A DNA stretch of 64,000 bases, taken from assembly GCA_965153455.1 (NCBI GenBank), contig OZ234494.1:20274001-20338000 (forward strand), in the 5' to 3' direction. The notes beneath the pieces are model-generated. The model made no database searches. It saw nothing but the letters and a program-made list of their open reading frames with translations, and had not been told where the DNA came from. The stretch is from Sphagnum compactum (taxonomy: Eukaryota > Bryophyta > Sphagnopsida > Sphagnales). A program made the position numbers and the translations under genes. Position 1 is the first letter of the stretch. Each line of letters opens with the position of its first letter. Shown in pieces: positions 49,378 through 61,035 of the stretch.

Positions 49378-49780
49378 TGTGTGCAATATCATTTATTTCC
49401 TTCTCTTGTGTGAGTTGGAAAAACCACTTGTGGGCTTTCAAGTGTGCAATATGATTTCTTTTCTTTTCTTCTGTGAATAAGAAAAACCACCTGTGGGCTC
49501 AAAAGTGTGCAATATCATTTTTTTTCTTTTATGTGACCTAAAAAAACCACTTATGGGCTCACAAGTGTGCATATCATTTTGTTTTTCACCTATGTGCAAA
49601 AAAAGACCACTTGTACGCCCACAAATGTGCAATATCATTTTTTTCTTCGTATATGTGAATTAAGATAACCACTTATTGGCTCACAAATGTGCAATATCAT
49701 TTTTGGAATAATCATTTTTTGTTCACCTATGTGAATGAAAAAACCTCTTGCAGGTTTGCAAATGTGCAATATCATTCTTT
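49378..49780. repeat. Tandem array, unit about 60-75 bp, seven copies
   Basis: GTGCAATATCATTT recurs at about 49380, 49443, 49505, 49565 (with a deletion), 49625, 49687 and 49762. Each is followed by a T-rich stretch, TATGTGAAT, AAAAACCACTTGTGGGCTCA and CAAGTGT. A minus-strand frame through it translates the repeat and is not a gene. Confidence 0.93.
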
Positions 49781-52080
49781 ACAATGGGTAAGATATGAAA
49801 TGATTGAAGTTCAATCAGCCCCTAGGCATTGTTTGTAAGTTTGGGGTTTTGTTTATGGCATTTCAAAGTATAAATATCATCAACTATTGTATTACCACAT
49901 ATTGGACAAAAATTTGGACATGTTTGCCAATTCACCTACATAGATGCATAATGAATTACCAATTTTTTTACAAGGGAGAAATCCATGTAGCCCATTTATT
50001 ATACATTTTTATTTTTTATATCACCATTTTATGCCACCCAATTTTTTTCTTGGTTGCTAGAATCTTAACTCATAGTAATGTACAATTCCAATTGTACTTA
50101 TGAAAAAATCACATTGGTTGCCAACAGTGTGTCCTCCACCCAACATGTGTAACCAACTTGTAAACATTGGAAATGGGAAAAAAAAAAACCTAGTTGGAAG
50201 GAGGCAATATTAATGGGGAAGAGCCAAACCTATTTTATTTGCTAATTGATGGTTTTTAGGTGCATTTTTTCATGTTCACCCCCATTTAATCCAAATTTAT
50301 GGTGATTTAGATGTTTTGAAAATGATGATATCCCATTGGTGGATTTATAATTTGAAATGCCCTTTCTTTTTCTTAAAGTGAATCAATAGGCTAACACAAA
50401 ACAGATCTTAGTTCTTTAAGGTTGATTGAATTTGGCTTTGGAGTTATAATTGGTGTAGTTGCAATTGGTGTTTAAAATGCCTAGTAGTGGTAATCTAACT
50501 TTTTGGCTTCAAAAAATCATGTTGTTTTGGCAATAATGGCAATGGTAGTGCATTTGTCATAGTGAAAGATATATTCAATGTTAGGAGCAAAACCACAATA
50601 TTCACTATTGATTGAATTAGTGAAAATGTTGACCATGTTGTGAAGTTAATTTTCAATTTCTTCCACCTCTTACACCATGTCCTACAAAATTCTTTAAAAC
50701 ATCAAGACTTGGTAAATGTTCAACAAAATAAGGCAACTTTAAATGATAAACAAACAAAAAAAAGTAGTGAACACTTGAAGAGATGAATGACAAGTAGCAA
50801 CCAAAGTGCTTGAAAGATGGATAGAAACCAATTTAATGTTTTAACAATAAGCAACCAAACCCAAAAACAATAACAACAAATGAACTTGAGTGATGAATAG
50901 CCATTTGAATGATGAACAACAACTAAAACAATTGAGCAATGAGAAAAAACCAAAACACTGAAATAATAACCAATTAAAATGATAATCAATAATGAGTCAA
51001 ACTAAAAGTAGCAACAATAACAAACATAGTTGAATGATAAGAGAAAGAACAAAAGGAAAGAATAGAAAGAAAAGAAAAAAAGAACGGCAAGAAAAACAAC
51101 AAACAATGGAAACATTTGGAGGGCGGTGTGAAGGCAATGGACACAAGACACTCAAAACCCTAACCTCTACATTTTAAAGAACCAAAATTGAGATTCTAAA
51201 GAAAAACCATTTCAGTTCTCTGTTGAACCTCATTTTAGAACTGACCCTCCAAATCAAGGTTTAAAAATTTGAAAGTTGAACTGACTTACTTAGTCTAGTC
51301 CCCCCCTTTCAAATAGGAACTTGGTGGTAGGTTCCTAGCCTGGTTCCCCTTACTCAGCGTTTTGGGGGGTCCAATTCTTCCTAGGTTCCCCTTTGGGTGC
51401 TTGGAATTGGAACCTGTGGTTCTTTCCCCGCCAAAGTGGGTACCTACCCAATATTGGTACTAACCACATGAGTTCTTGTTGCTAAACCGCTAGAGCAACA
51501 AGAAGACAGTGTGTAACATTATTTTTTTGGTGATCCAAAGTGGTGGGATCTTTTGAAATTGATTGTTGTTATTCTATTTCTCAATCAAGACTTCTTCCTT
51601 TGATTCAAGATTGTACATCTCAATTAGAGTGACAAACTATTATCTAAGTTAAAAGCTTTAAAGACCACTGTTCAACATCAGACAATGCACATAAGATCAA
51701 GTGATCAAGGCATATATACAATTGCCTGGTTTACTCAATATTTTAAAACTTCAAAATTGTTTTTGCTTGGCTGTTGCTCAGTGGCAAGCTTTTGTCAACA
51801 TGAGAAAAATATATATACATAAACCAACAAAAGGGGCCTTATAATTGCCTACAATATAATAGGATGCTTAAGATTTTCTACTTTCATATTTTGAACATTG
51901 CCAAATTTGACTGAGTATACTTGCAGATGATGAGCACGTGAGCAACATCACAAAACTGAGGAGAAAAACAGGGGAAGATAATAATAGATTTCACAATGCA
52001 CCAAGGATCATTTTGAACTTGAACAAAACTCGGTGATGTCCCAAAACTCATTATTTTATTATAGAAGCTTAATAAATTAT
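49781..52080. other. Gene-free stretch with decayed AGAACC-family sequence
   Basis: About 50,700-51,130 is rich in AACAA/CAAACAA words. From about 51,176 to 51,480 AAAGAACCAAAATTGAG, TTGGAACCTGTGGTTCTTT and similar words recall the AGAACC family. No gene is supported. Confidence 0.5.
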
Positions 52081-52087
52081 TGTTTAC

Positions 52088-52402
52088 TTGGGATGGGCTC
52101 GTGATGCCTGCATGTTCTTTCCACAGGATTTGATCTTCCCAAAATCACTCTCTAGATGGATAAGATTAGTCAGTTTTGAGGTGGCATGGGTCACCACCCC
52201 CAATAGTGGTAAAAATAATGCATGGCTTTTAGTCTGCTTCTTGATTGCCACACCAGCAGCATTACCAGAATTACCAGCAGCTAGGCTTGCTTTCCACGAT
52301 CTTCAGCTACTGCCATTTGATACCTTACTTGTCATGGAGGTTCCTTTAATTTTGTTACAATCATGCCTAAATTTCAAAAAACTTTCATCTTTGGTAATTT
52401 GA
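52088..52402 (+). other. Unrecognised 104-codon open frame
   Basis: The frame is somewhat more GC-rich than its flanks and has a hydrophobic middle (WLLVCFLIATPAALPELPAA). I recognise no family and see no splice partner. It may be chance or a remnant. Confidence 0.15.
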
Positions 52403-52656
52403 AGCTTGATTTAAAAAAAAATCATCTTTAACTGGCTCATCACCATTTCAGCTACATTAAACAAAATTGGAAAAAAATAAATCAAGCACTTCAATGGTAC
52501 TCTAGGGAGTATGTACCCACAACTTTCATCTTTGATTTGTAGCTTGATTTAAAAAAAATCATCTTATGGGTCATCACCATTTCAGCTACATCAAACAAAA
52601 TTGAAAAAATAAAATTACGGACTTCAATGGTACTCTAGGGAGGATGATGTACCCAC
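52380..52656. repeat. 141-bp tandem duplication
   Basis: Copies start at 52380 and 52521 with AACTTTCATCTTTG. They share AGCTTGATTTAAAAAAAA, TCATCACCATTTCAGCTACA and TTCAATGGTACTCTAGGGAG; a third start (AGTTTCAT) follows at about 52657. Identity is high, so the duplication is fairly recent. Confidence 0.92.
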
Positions 52657-52935
52657 AAGTTTCATATCTCGGATGGAGCTTTGTTCCCCATTTTGCAGAT
52701 TCAAGGTGTTACGATAGTTAGATCATGCCCAGTGACAACAGTATATACATTATACATTGGATGAAATGTTACAATCAAATAGTGTAAAATGGCTTAAATG
52801 GGCTAGTACATATGCCACCCATGTTTGCAACAAAGTAAATTAACCCACTGGGTGATAAGATTTAAATGGTTTATCACTTTATAAGTGGGGATGTGAGAAG
52901 AATTCACATTGGTCAAAACCACCTTCAAGAAGCAG

Positions 52936-52955
52936 CATATATATATATATATATA
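52936..52955. repeat. AT dinucleotide microsatellite
   Basis: About ten AT units in otherwise ordinary intergenic sequence. Confidence 0.9.
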
Positions 52956-53164
52956 GATGTATGTATATATATTTATTTGTGAAATTTGGCAACAACACGA
53001 CAAAGACAAGATTTCTCTAGGTCATAAGATTCCTTTGAGATTCCTTTTAGTAGTCCAGATTAGAAAACTGAAGTTACAGATTTCATCAAGATTCCATAAG
53101 AAGTTTCAGTAGCCTAGGTAGCCCAGAAAACAGAAGGTTCCTCAAATGTTGCCACTTTCATAAT

Positions 53165-53460
53165 ATTCTGTTTGTAGCCAAATTTGGTTGCAAGTATGCT
53201 CAACTTGTTGCTACGTGACAAATTTAGTGGAAAAAAAAAAATCAGTGCTTCCAAGCTTGTTTGTTTTTATCTTTTTTGGTTTCTTTTCCAATTTTGTGAC
53301 GTAGCCAAACTGGCTATCATCAACAAGAGGATTTAGCCAAATTTTGGCTACAGACCAGAGATGAAAGTTTCTTTAAAAAAAAAACCTTAGAATCCTTTTA
53401 TACTTTTGCTGTGTTTCTGCTGGAAACTACTGCAGAAATCTGGCGATTAAGATTTATTTA
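53165..53460. repeat. GCCAAA...TGGCGA dispersed repeat, partial copy
   Basis: TGTAGCCAAATTTGG, GTAGCCAAACTGGCTATCAT, TTAGCCAAATTTTGGCTACA with GACCAGA, and AATCTGGCGATTAAG follow the block order of the copies at 11.8 and 12.4 kb but with different spacing. Confidence 0.65.
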
Positions 53461-53566
53461 TTTATTTTGGAAATCTGTTGAATCAGGCCCATATTACCCT
53501 TTTTACACAAAAATCCTGAGTAGGAATAGAAATCACATTGTTCATGTCAAAAAATTCAAAACAATC

Positions 53567-53590
53567 GCCCCCCCTCCCCCCCCCCCCCCA
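53567..53590. repeat. C-rich homopolymer run
   Basis: Runs of 7 and about 14 C separated by one T; on the minus strand this is a G-quadruplex-type G run. Confidence 0.9.
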
Positions 53591-53699
53591 CCCTCTCCCA
53601 ATACAAAAAAATCACTACTTGTTCCAAAACGTATGTCCACAAAATCCATACAGAAAGCAGCATGTACTAAGACTGACCAAAAGTGTATATGAAACTAAG

Positions 53700-54190
53700 G
53701 AAATGTGAGCCTAGGGTGCAATGGAATGTGTATAGAATGTTCGTAATCGGCTTAGGACAAACTAATTTGGGAATAATCAATCAATCACTCACGCCTGCTT
53801 GTTTCAAGATAGACTTGGTTTGTAACTAGACAATCAGGCAGATCAATCACACAAAAGTTTAATGTCACACAAAACCCCAACAACAATCTGAATGAATTCA
53901 GCTGCAGATTATAACACTAACGCAGGTACCTATCTAGATTATGTACACCAATAGTACGTAACTTGGCTGGTTCTCCTAAATTATGTGCGGATTTTGCAGG
54001 GAGCTATCAGATTCCTGTTCATTAATGTTTTACTTAAAGGGTGATTACAGTCCGGAACTTTCAGAACGTCTCAATGTGTTACAATATGATTTCAGTGGTG
54101 GAAAGTGCCTGCTGGGCATCGGCATACAATTTCCAGTACTCTCTCCCCCGCCCTCTCCCTCTCTCTCACTTTCTCTGTGTGCAGCCGAGT
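53700..54190. other. Probable 3' flank of the metallothionein-like gene
   Basis: The part nearest the stop codon is rich in CTCTCT on the plus strand and is probably 3' untranslated sequence of the minus-strand gene. I see no third coding exon with further Cys codons. Confidence 0.45.
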
Positions 54191-54191
54191 C

Positions 54192-55325
54192 TCACTGCAG
54201 AACCCATTTGATGTTTCCGCAGTTGCTGCACTTTCCTCCTGTGTCTTCTTCTTCTTCTTCTTCTGCAACAGGGAAGAACAGTTCATGATTTTCTCCTCCA
54301 TCCTTGGCGTAGGTGCCTGGTGGGCATGAGCTGCGGTAGTTGCCGCAATTGCCCGCAGTTTCGCTGGCCACGGTACTGAAGCTGTTGCAGCACAAATATT
54401 CCACTCAGTAGCAGCTACTTCCAGGGTTAGAACTTATTAGTACTGTGTTCAAGCTCATAATATTTATATTTCCCGGGCGTCTATCTCCTACTGAATGCAA
54501 AGACGTGTCTGAGGTACATCTAATTATGGACTGCAGAACGTTAATCTTGTAATTCTCAGTGAAGGCCTGCCGATCTAAACATTAGCAAGGGGTGATCTCA
54601 TCTGCAGAGAAAGTTGGCTGTCGCAGGTCAAACGGAGCGCAAATCTTTCCCCAAACTTAGTTTCTGCGCAAGCTTGGTGATCAATAGTACTGTGGTGGTT
54701 GTCGTAGTTTTAACAGAGTTTAAATCCAGGATGAATCATACACACACACAGGCACGCACGCAATTCGCCCCCGATGGAAGTAATAATGTAAAACAATCCG
54801 TATTCAAGTTTCTAAATTCTCATGCTAAGAGGTAGCAAGATGCATACACACATAGATAGATAGATGTGGGGATTGTAAGAAGCTTCATGAAGCGAAAACC
54901 TGTTGTGTAGGCAGCTTTACTCAAAGGCAAAAGTACAGTGAGAAGGCTTAGAGCGGAGACTGCTGTACCTAGTGTCAAAGGAAGTGTCGAACCACGTCGA
55001 GTTCTGGTTGCATCTGCACAAACCTCAATCCACACACACGTGCGTAAAACGCCCTCGTCCAAATTCTGACGCTGCAACATCAATCTAAGTATATAAGAGT
55101 TGACGACAAATATCGTAATAATTAAGCTTACAAGACTAGTAGTGCCATATTGTTGAAGTCCAGCTACATCAACTGAAGAATTGTTTGTGATATAAAAAAA
55201 AAATCTAGCAAGCAGCGCTACTGGGGTGGGAAGAGATGAGGCACTGGGCCAAAAGATTTTACTCACGTGCAGGTGGCGCGGCAGCCGCACTTGGGGCAAC
55301 ATCCACATCCGTTACCGCAAGACAT
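54192..55325 (-). CDS. Metallothionein-like Cys-rich protein, two exons
   Basis: Exon 1 (55325-55267) encodes MSCGNGCGCCPKCGCRATC, with seven Cys in CC and CxC spacing, then a good GTGAGT donor. Exon 2 begins at 54363 or 54375 (both in frame) and ends at the TGA at 54192-54194. It encodes NCGNYRSSCPPGTYAKDGG, then a linker with six Glu, then GGKCSNCGNIKWVLQ. Total length is 76 or 80 residues, within the plant metallothionein range. Metallothioneins bind Cu and Zn through Cys thiolates in the cytosol. The N-terminal cluster fits well, but the C-terminal half has only four Cys rather than a second dense cluster, so the subtype is unclear and metal binding is inferred. The intron is about 0.9 kb. 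Confidence 0.65.
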
Positions 55326-55600
55326 GATGATCAGAATCCAGTAGCCAAGACGGAGTTGAAGCCGGCAAGTCCAAGACTGCAAGTCGGCTCGTTGCAGAAA
55401 TTTGCTTGAGAGAGAAGGAATAGAGAGAAAGCCGACTAGAGGCGCTGGTGATGGAAGAAGCTACAGTTGTTGTTGTTGTTGTTGCTGCTGCTACTGCTGG
55501 TGGTGGTACTTGTTGCTGTTGGGTGTGGGATGCTGCAGGCGGTTTGGCGAGAAGCAAAGCAGGTGGGCAGCCTTTATGATTATGCTTCCTAGTCCTCTCG
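55326..55600 (-). promoter_or_regulatory. 5' leader/promoter of the metallothionein-like gene
   Basis: It contains a trinucleotide-rich stretch (TTG/CTG units on the plus strand, about 55,467-55,510) and CT/GA-rich sequence typical of plant leaders. On the minus strand a weak TATA-like ATCATAAAGG lies near 55,570. The transcription start is not determined. Confidence 0.35.
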
Positions 55601-55973
55601 GTCGATCTCTCCTCTACTTGCGCCGCCTCACCGCCCCCGACGGGCCCCACTCAGTCACGTCTAGTTTTAGACGCAGGAAAACCAAGAATATAAAAAGGAA
55701 AGGGTTTGCTACCCAAGACGAGAATATTATACCTATGCAGGCAAACCGTAGGTGGGAGTCTAGAGTCGTGCTTCCGTCACGCCTCCAACCATCTCGCCAA
55801 AAGTTCAAGAGTACCCAACTCCCCTCTCCAACAGATTTGCCACTCAATTTGGGCTTTGCACAGTCTATTGAGTATTTACTTATTGAAGTGTGTCTTCGGC
55901 CCCCAGGCTGGCTGCTTTCTTTGCACTACTAGTATATTAACCATCAATTGACATCAGGTCAATGTATTTAATA

Positions 55974-56018
55974 TATTTCAAGGTTACCTTAATTTAATAT
56001 TTCAGTAACCTTGAAATA
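55974..56018. repeat. Perfect 14-bp inverted repeat
   Basis: Arms 55974-55987 and 56005-56018 (core TTTCAAGGTTAC / GTAACCTTGAAA) surround a 17-base AT-rich loop. It lies about 650 bases upstream of the metallothionein-like start codon. Confidence 0.9.
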
Positions 56019-57399
56019 AATTATCTAAAACATAGTTACTAGTTACCAGACATTGGTAATTGATATTATATTATATTATATATTGTTCATTTTGAATTTA
56101 GAAGATGAAAATTAATTTTCTCCTATTGAAAACATTAACATTTGTAACACACGTGATGTTTTTTTTTTTCTTGGTACGTCTCATTGTGTTGAGTTTTATT
56201 TTTTTGAGCACTTTTATAATGTTTCCAATGTCCTTCTTACCATTCTTTTCAACTATCTTTACTTTAAACAAATATAAAATATAAAATATTTTCGACTTTA
56301 TCACATGAAATGTCCTTTATGTATTTTATAGTCCTCTTGATTTCTTCTTACATTGTATCCAATGACTTTAACCTTTCATGTCTTGATGGCTTTTATTGCT
56401 TTTAAAAACAAACTTTCATACTGAACCTAATATCTTATATGCTATTTAACACCTTGTTATTGTTTGTTGCCATTTTATTGTTCCTCTTTTTTGCATTCCC
56501 ATCTTTTTGTTTCCTCTCTTTTGTCATTATTAACATTGTTTGAGTGTGTTTTTGTTGTTGACCAAATGTAAGTCATTTAAAAATCAAAACACCAATTGAT
56601 TTGAATTTTCACAAAGGATATTTAGATTTGAGAACATTTATTAGGTCAACGTCTCATCTTGGGAGGTCCTTTTCAAACCTTGGCTTAAAGAAAATCAAAG
56701 TGATTTGAAAGTTTTTTTTGTGAAAATGTTAAACAAATTGGGTCGTCACTAATTATAGAAGAGACCAAAATTAAAGAGAAAAATATATTTTATTATTCAA
56801 AAATAAAATAAATAAAATAAATAAACAAATAATTTACCCATTCTATATGAAGAAAGTGATTAGAAGGGCAAATAAATGTCCATCCCCAAGTCATGTTTGG
56901 AAGTGATATCAGAAGATTAAAAGTGTCATTTTCCATTACATATTAATGAATTTCATGTTTAAATTGAGTTTATTAAGTTGAACTAGTTTTTATAAACATA
57001 ACATTGATAAAAATAATGTAAATTTATCAACTTTGATAAAATGGTATAATGAATATTTCATTTTCATTATTGATTTCAATATGTTTTTTATTTTGATTAA
57101 AACATTATGAAAAAAAAGGTGTTTTGCAACTAGCCTTGCAACTTAATTTTGAGTTGCATCGGACACTTGCAACTCACCGTATTTATATGTTTTGAGTGTT
57201 ATCAAACAAGTTCCAAAAGTTGTAAAAGTTACAATTCATCATATATACGATGCAATTTATTACAATTCAATTATAACTTTGTCACAACAACTATTTTTTA
57301 ATTACTATGTGACTATAATCATAATGTCATGCTGACGTCATTTTTCATCCATGCATCAAAATTTAACACATGGGACTATGAGGATTTTTTGTGATTTTT
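56019..57399. other. AT-rich intergenic DNA
   Basis: No gene is supported. TTGCAAC words are frequent at about 57,120-57,300. Confidence 0.6.
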
Positions 57400-57680
57400 T
57401 TGAAATATTGATATCGATTGTCCATTATTATTTGTTTTAGATGGTCTTGGATTATGACATGTGGCACAATCAAAAGTTGCCATGTGGCATATTAATTGAA
57501 TTTTGGGAAAAAAAAATGTATATATGTACTTAGTTAGGTTGGTACATAACCATAGGTAGATACGTTGCTATAGCTCCAACCTACCTACTTACCTAACTAC
57601 TTATTTATTATCTAGGTAGGTAGAAAAGTAGAACCTACATATTTAGATAGGCAAGTAGGTAGGTAGGAAAGTAGAATACT
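57400..57680. repeat. Dispersed repeat linked to a TAGG tract, copy 2
   Basis: TTATGACATGTGGCACAAT, then GTTGCCATGTGGCATAT and TAATTGAATTT, is followed by CCTACCTACTTACC and TAGGTAGGTAG words. The order matches the copy at 46,960-47,300. Confidence 0.7.
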
Positions 57681-60600
57681 AAAAGAGTAAATGAATTAAA
57701 AAGTAGACACATAAAATTTTAAATTTGTTATGTGTTTTGTTTTTAGGGTTAAACTTTTATGAGTTCATCCCAACATGGCACATGTAATCTAATGTGAGAA
57801 TGCAAGAGGAGACACCTCCTTTACATAGTTTGTGAAATGAAATATTGAAGACAAAACATATGGGTTAAATCCTTTTGCGACACCCTAGTTGTATGTGAGT
57901 TGTAACTACAAAAATAAATTTCCCACATGCTTTCTATTTGATTTTAATTCTGTAATTAATTTGAAATTTATAATTAATGATCTGACATAATTATTTGGAA
58001 TTTAATTATTTGAATTCAATATATGATAATTATTTATCTAGATTGATTATGTGAAATAACTAATATAATTCAGATAATTAATTATTAGAATAAATAGTAG
58101 ATGATTAATTATTTAAATACGTATTAGATAATTAATTATGTTGATAATTGATGATTAAATAATTAATCACCTACATTAACAAAGTTTGTTATCTAAAATT
58201 ATTTGAATTAATTAATTTAATTTATATAATTAGTTACTAAGTTTAAGCAATTAGTTATTGGATAATTATTTATTTATTATCTGAATTAATTTAAAAAATT
58301 TAATCAAATTTGATTAATGAATTCATATGAATAGTTTATTATATAGTTTACTTAATTAGTTCATGGTAATTAAATATATTACATATTAATTACCAATTTA
58401 AAAATTAGAAATAAATAACTCATTTTGAAATATTAAATAATAAACATGAATTTGAATATAAGACATTGAGGTATATAAAGACATATTCATATGTACACCC
58501 TTATTGAATGTTGAAAAAAATATACACATTGCTTTTAATTTCAATTCAAAAATAGACTTTCACCTTTCATGAAATTTTATGGTCTAATATGTATGTATAC
58601 CAACATAATATTGTGAATTCCAATGTAGTGAAATATTATTAACACAACAATTGAACATCAATCACAAAAAATAGGATTATAATATTTACTACATTATTTA
58701 AAATTTATTTATTAGTTAATTATAGAAATGAATTATTTTAATTAATTAATTCAATAAAAGAATCGGCTCGTATCAATGAAACATTTAATTGTCTAGTTTA
58801 GAAAAGTTTGAAGTGTATAAGCAATGATATTTATATGTACATATTCATAAACACTTTTAATACACCATTTTAATCCAACTAAAGGCTTACATTCAATGAA
58901 TTGCACCAACTGTAAATCTTTTAGTAATATGAGTTGCCACATAGTTGACGACTATTTCAAGATGAATTGAACTATTTAGTTCCAAAATAATGGACAAGTG
59001 GTAGTTATGTAGTGAAACCATAGTCGCACATTTAATTGTAACTTGGTTGTAAAACTAGCCAATTTAGTTGACTCTATGTTGCAAACAAGTTGCAAGTTCT
59101 AGATGTTATGGACCTTTACCTAACCGGACATGTGGCATGATTGTACGCATCAACGCCATACGCCGGTTGTAAAGTAGTTGCTCACTCAACACTAAAGCTA
59201 CACCAATTGCAACACAGTTGAGATTAACCATTTCATTGCACCTTGTGATCATGGTCAAACTACGATTGTCTATCACGGTATATATTTTGCATACATACGC
59301 CCATATAAAGTCCAAGTTACAACTAATGTGCAATTAAATTACAATTATGAAATATTCTAACATGGCATTTTAATTATTGATTCATCATATTCCCACACTA
59401 TAGTTGTACCCTTGTTGCACAGTAATTTCCATGATGATCTAGTTGCATGCCAATCTAGTTTTTGCGGACACAATTTTTCATAGTGAAAAGTGTCACCAAA
59501 ATGTTACAAAAAAATTAAATTGAAATTTTATTGTTTTATGTCTTTATTATTTGATTTAATTAATGAAATATGATTAATGAAAATATATTATATATTTTTA
59601 AATATATATTAAAAGCATTATTAAATTGAGAATAGAAAAATATTATTTATTTTAAAAATTAAACTCATAATTCATAATTTATAATTATAATGGAATTTCA
59701 TATAAATTTATTTTTAATTTTGATTTCATACAAATTAAAAGCTACCATCATGTTACCACTTGTTGGAGTTAATAAATATTAAATCCATGAAGGAATGAAT
59801 GAATATAGGATGAGGTTTAATAGTTTGAAATGCATTGAAACGTGTTCATTTCATATGTAAAAATTGTCGAATTTTAGTACATCTAGGACAATTTGCAATC
59901 ATGATGTTTAGGTGAATAATTTGAATGATAATTTAAAATTCATGTTTTGAAACATAAATTGTATTATTTAATAGGCTATGAAGCCTAAAAATGTACTTCT
60001 TGAATGAAAACATGAAACAAAAATGCACTTGGATGTGAATGATGCACTTTAGAATAACTTGCATAAAAAAATCTCAAAGTTTTCTAGACCTTGGTGTGAT
60101 ACACTATGATGATAAGTTGAAAAACTTGCAATTGATTTAACTAAAAGATTTCATCTTTGAGTAATGTAGACTTTGAAATTAAAAATTAGACGTTGAACAA
60201 GTTTCAACTACATAAAAAAATGGAAAAACATTGTAATTACAATTATTGTGATCAATTTGTATGGTTTTTAGGATTAACCATTGCCACATTTCAATAAATT
60301 TAAGGTCAACCATGCCATTATGTCAATAAATTGTTAATAACTATTGATTTGATCAGAAGACGTGCACAACTTAATTATTTTAGTTTTTTATTCAAACTAT
60401 GTGTGCAATCTTGTTTAATGATGATTAAATGTCATTTGCATGCATAATGTACATATTGTAAACATTCAAAACTATTTATTCAATATGCTAAAGATTGATT
60501 TTATGAGATAACAAAACGTCAAATGTGGATTTCATGGATTATGTTATTTGCAAGTAATATGCTTCAACCATTATTTGATCACTTTTCTTTTGAGTTCTTT

Positions 60601-60763
60601 CATCTTCAATTATTTTAATATTTTGTTTCATCTTTTTAAATTAATTTGATAAATATGTAGGTTTTAAATGTTTTTTTTTGGGTGAAAGATAAATAAATAC
60701 CCATTCATCTTGTAAAAGTATCTATGGGTTGATATGATATTATGGTTGTGTTATAGTAATGAT
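57681..60763. other. Very AT-rich gene-free stretch
   Basis: ATTAAT/TAATTA words dominate at 57,950-58,400 and 59,500-59,720. A segment at 58,890-59,470 is dense in GTTGCAA / TTGCAAC words. No gene or RNA is supported. Confidence 0.6.
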
Positions 60764-61035
60764 GGGTGAAAATCCTTTAAGGTGTACCACACATGACGAA
60801 AAGGGCCTAGTCCTTATTGTATTTTTTTTTTACCCTATATCTTGATCCCCATAAAAAATAATGAGTCAAAAGTTGTTAAATTTTTTAGAAGTACTAGATA
60901 TTTAGACCATTATGATTCTAGATTCCATCATAATCATCCATAAATGTGTCTTTACATGGAAAAAAAACTAGGTAAAAAAGACAAAAAAAGGTGATGTGTG
61001 GCAAGATTTTGGTACACCTTAAAAAATTTGCACCC
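60764..61035 (-). mobile_element. MITE-like element, copy 2 (272 bp) with TGAT target duplication
   Basis: The element starts GGGTGAAAATC, then CTTTAAGGTGTACC. It ends GGTACACCTTAAAA, then AATTTGCACCC, so it has perfect GGGTG/CACCC tips and long inverted ends. TGAT flanks it at 60760-60763 and 61036-61039, a likely 4-bp target duplication. It is the reverse complement of the element at 36,229-36,504. No coding capacity, so a non-autonomous DNA transposon. Confidence 0.92.

Noticed and set aside
49438-49638. Minus-strand frame with Cys/His-containing repeats that mimics zinc fingers
   Set aside because: It is the translated 60-bp array; spacing does not fit C2H2 fingers and copies shift frame.
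54092-54404. Alternative frames across exon 2 of the metallothionein-like gene
   Set aside because: Only one frame continues from exon 1 in phase with Cys at sensible positions; the Lys-run frame is the same purine-rich repeat read out of frame.
55689-55696. Plus-strand TATAAAAA as promoter of the frame at 55,706-55,951
   Set aside because: It faces away from the metallothionein-like gene, and the downstream frame is a shadow without motifs.
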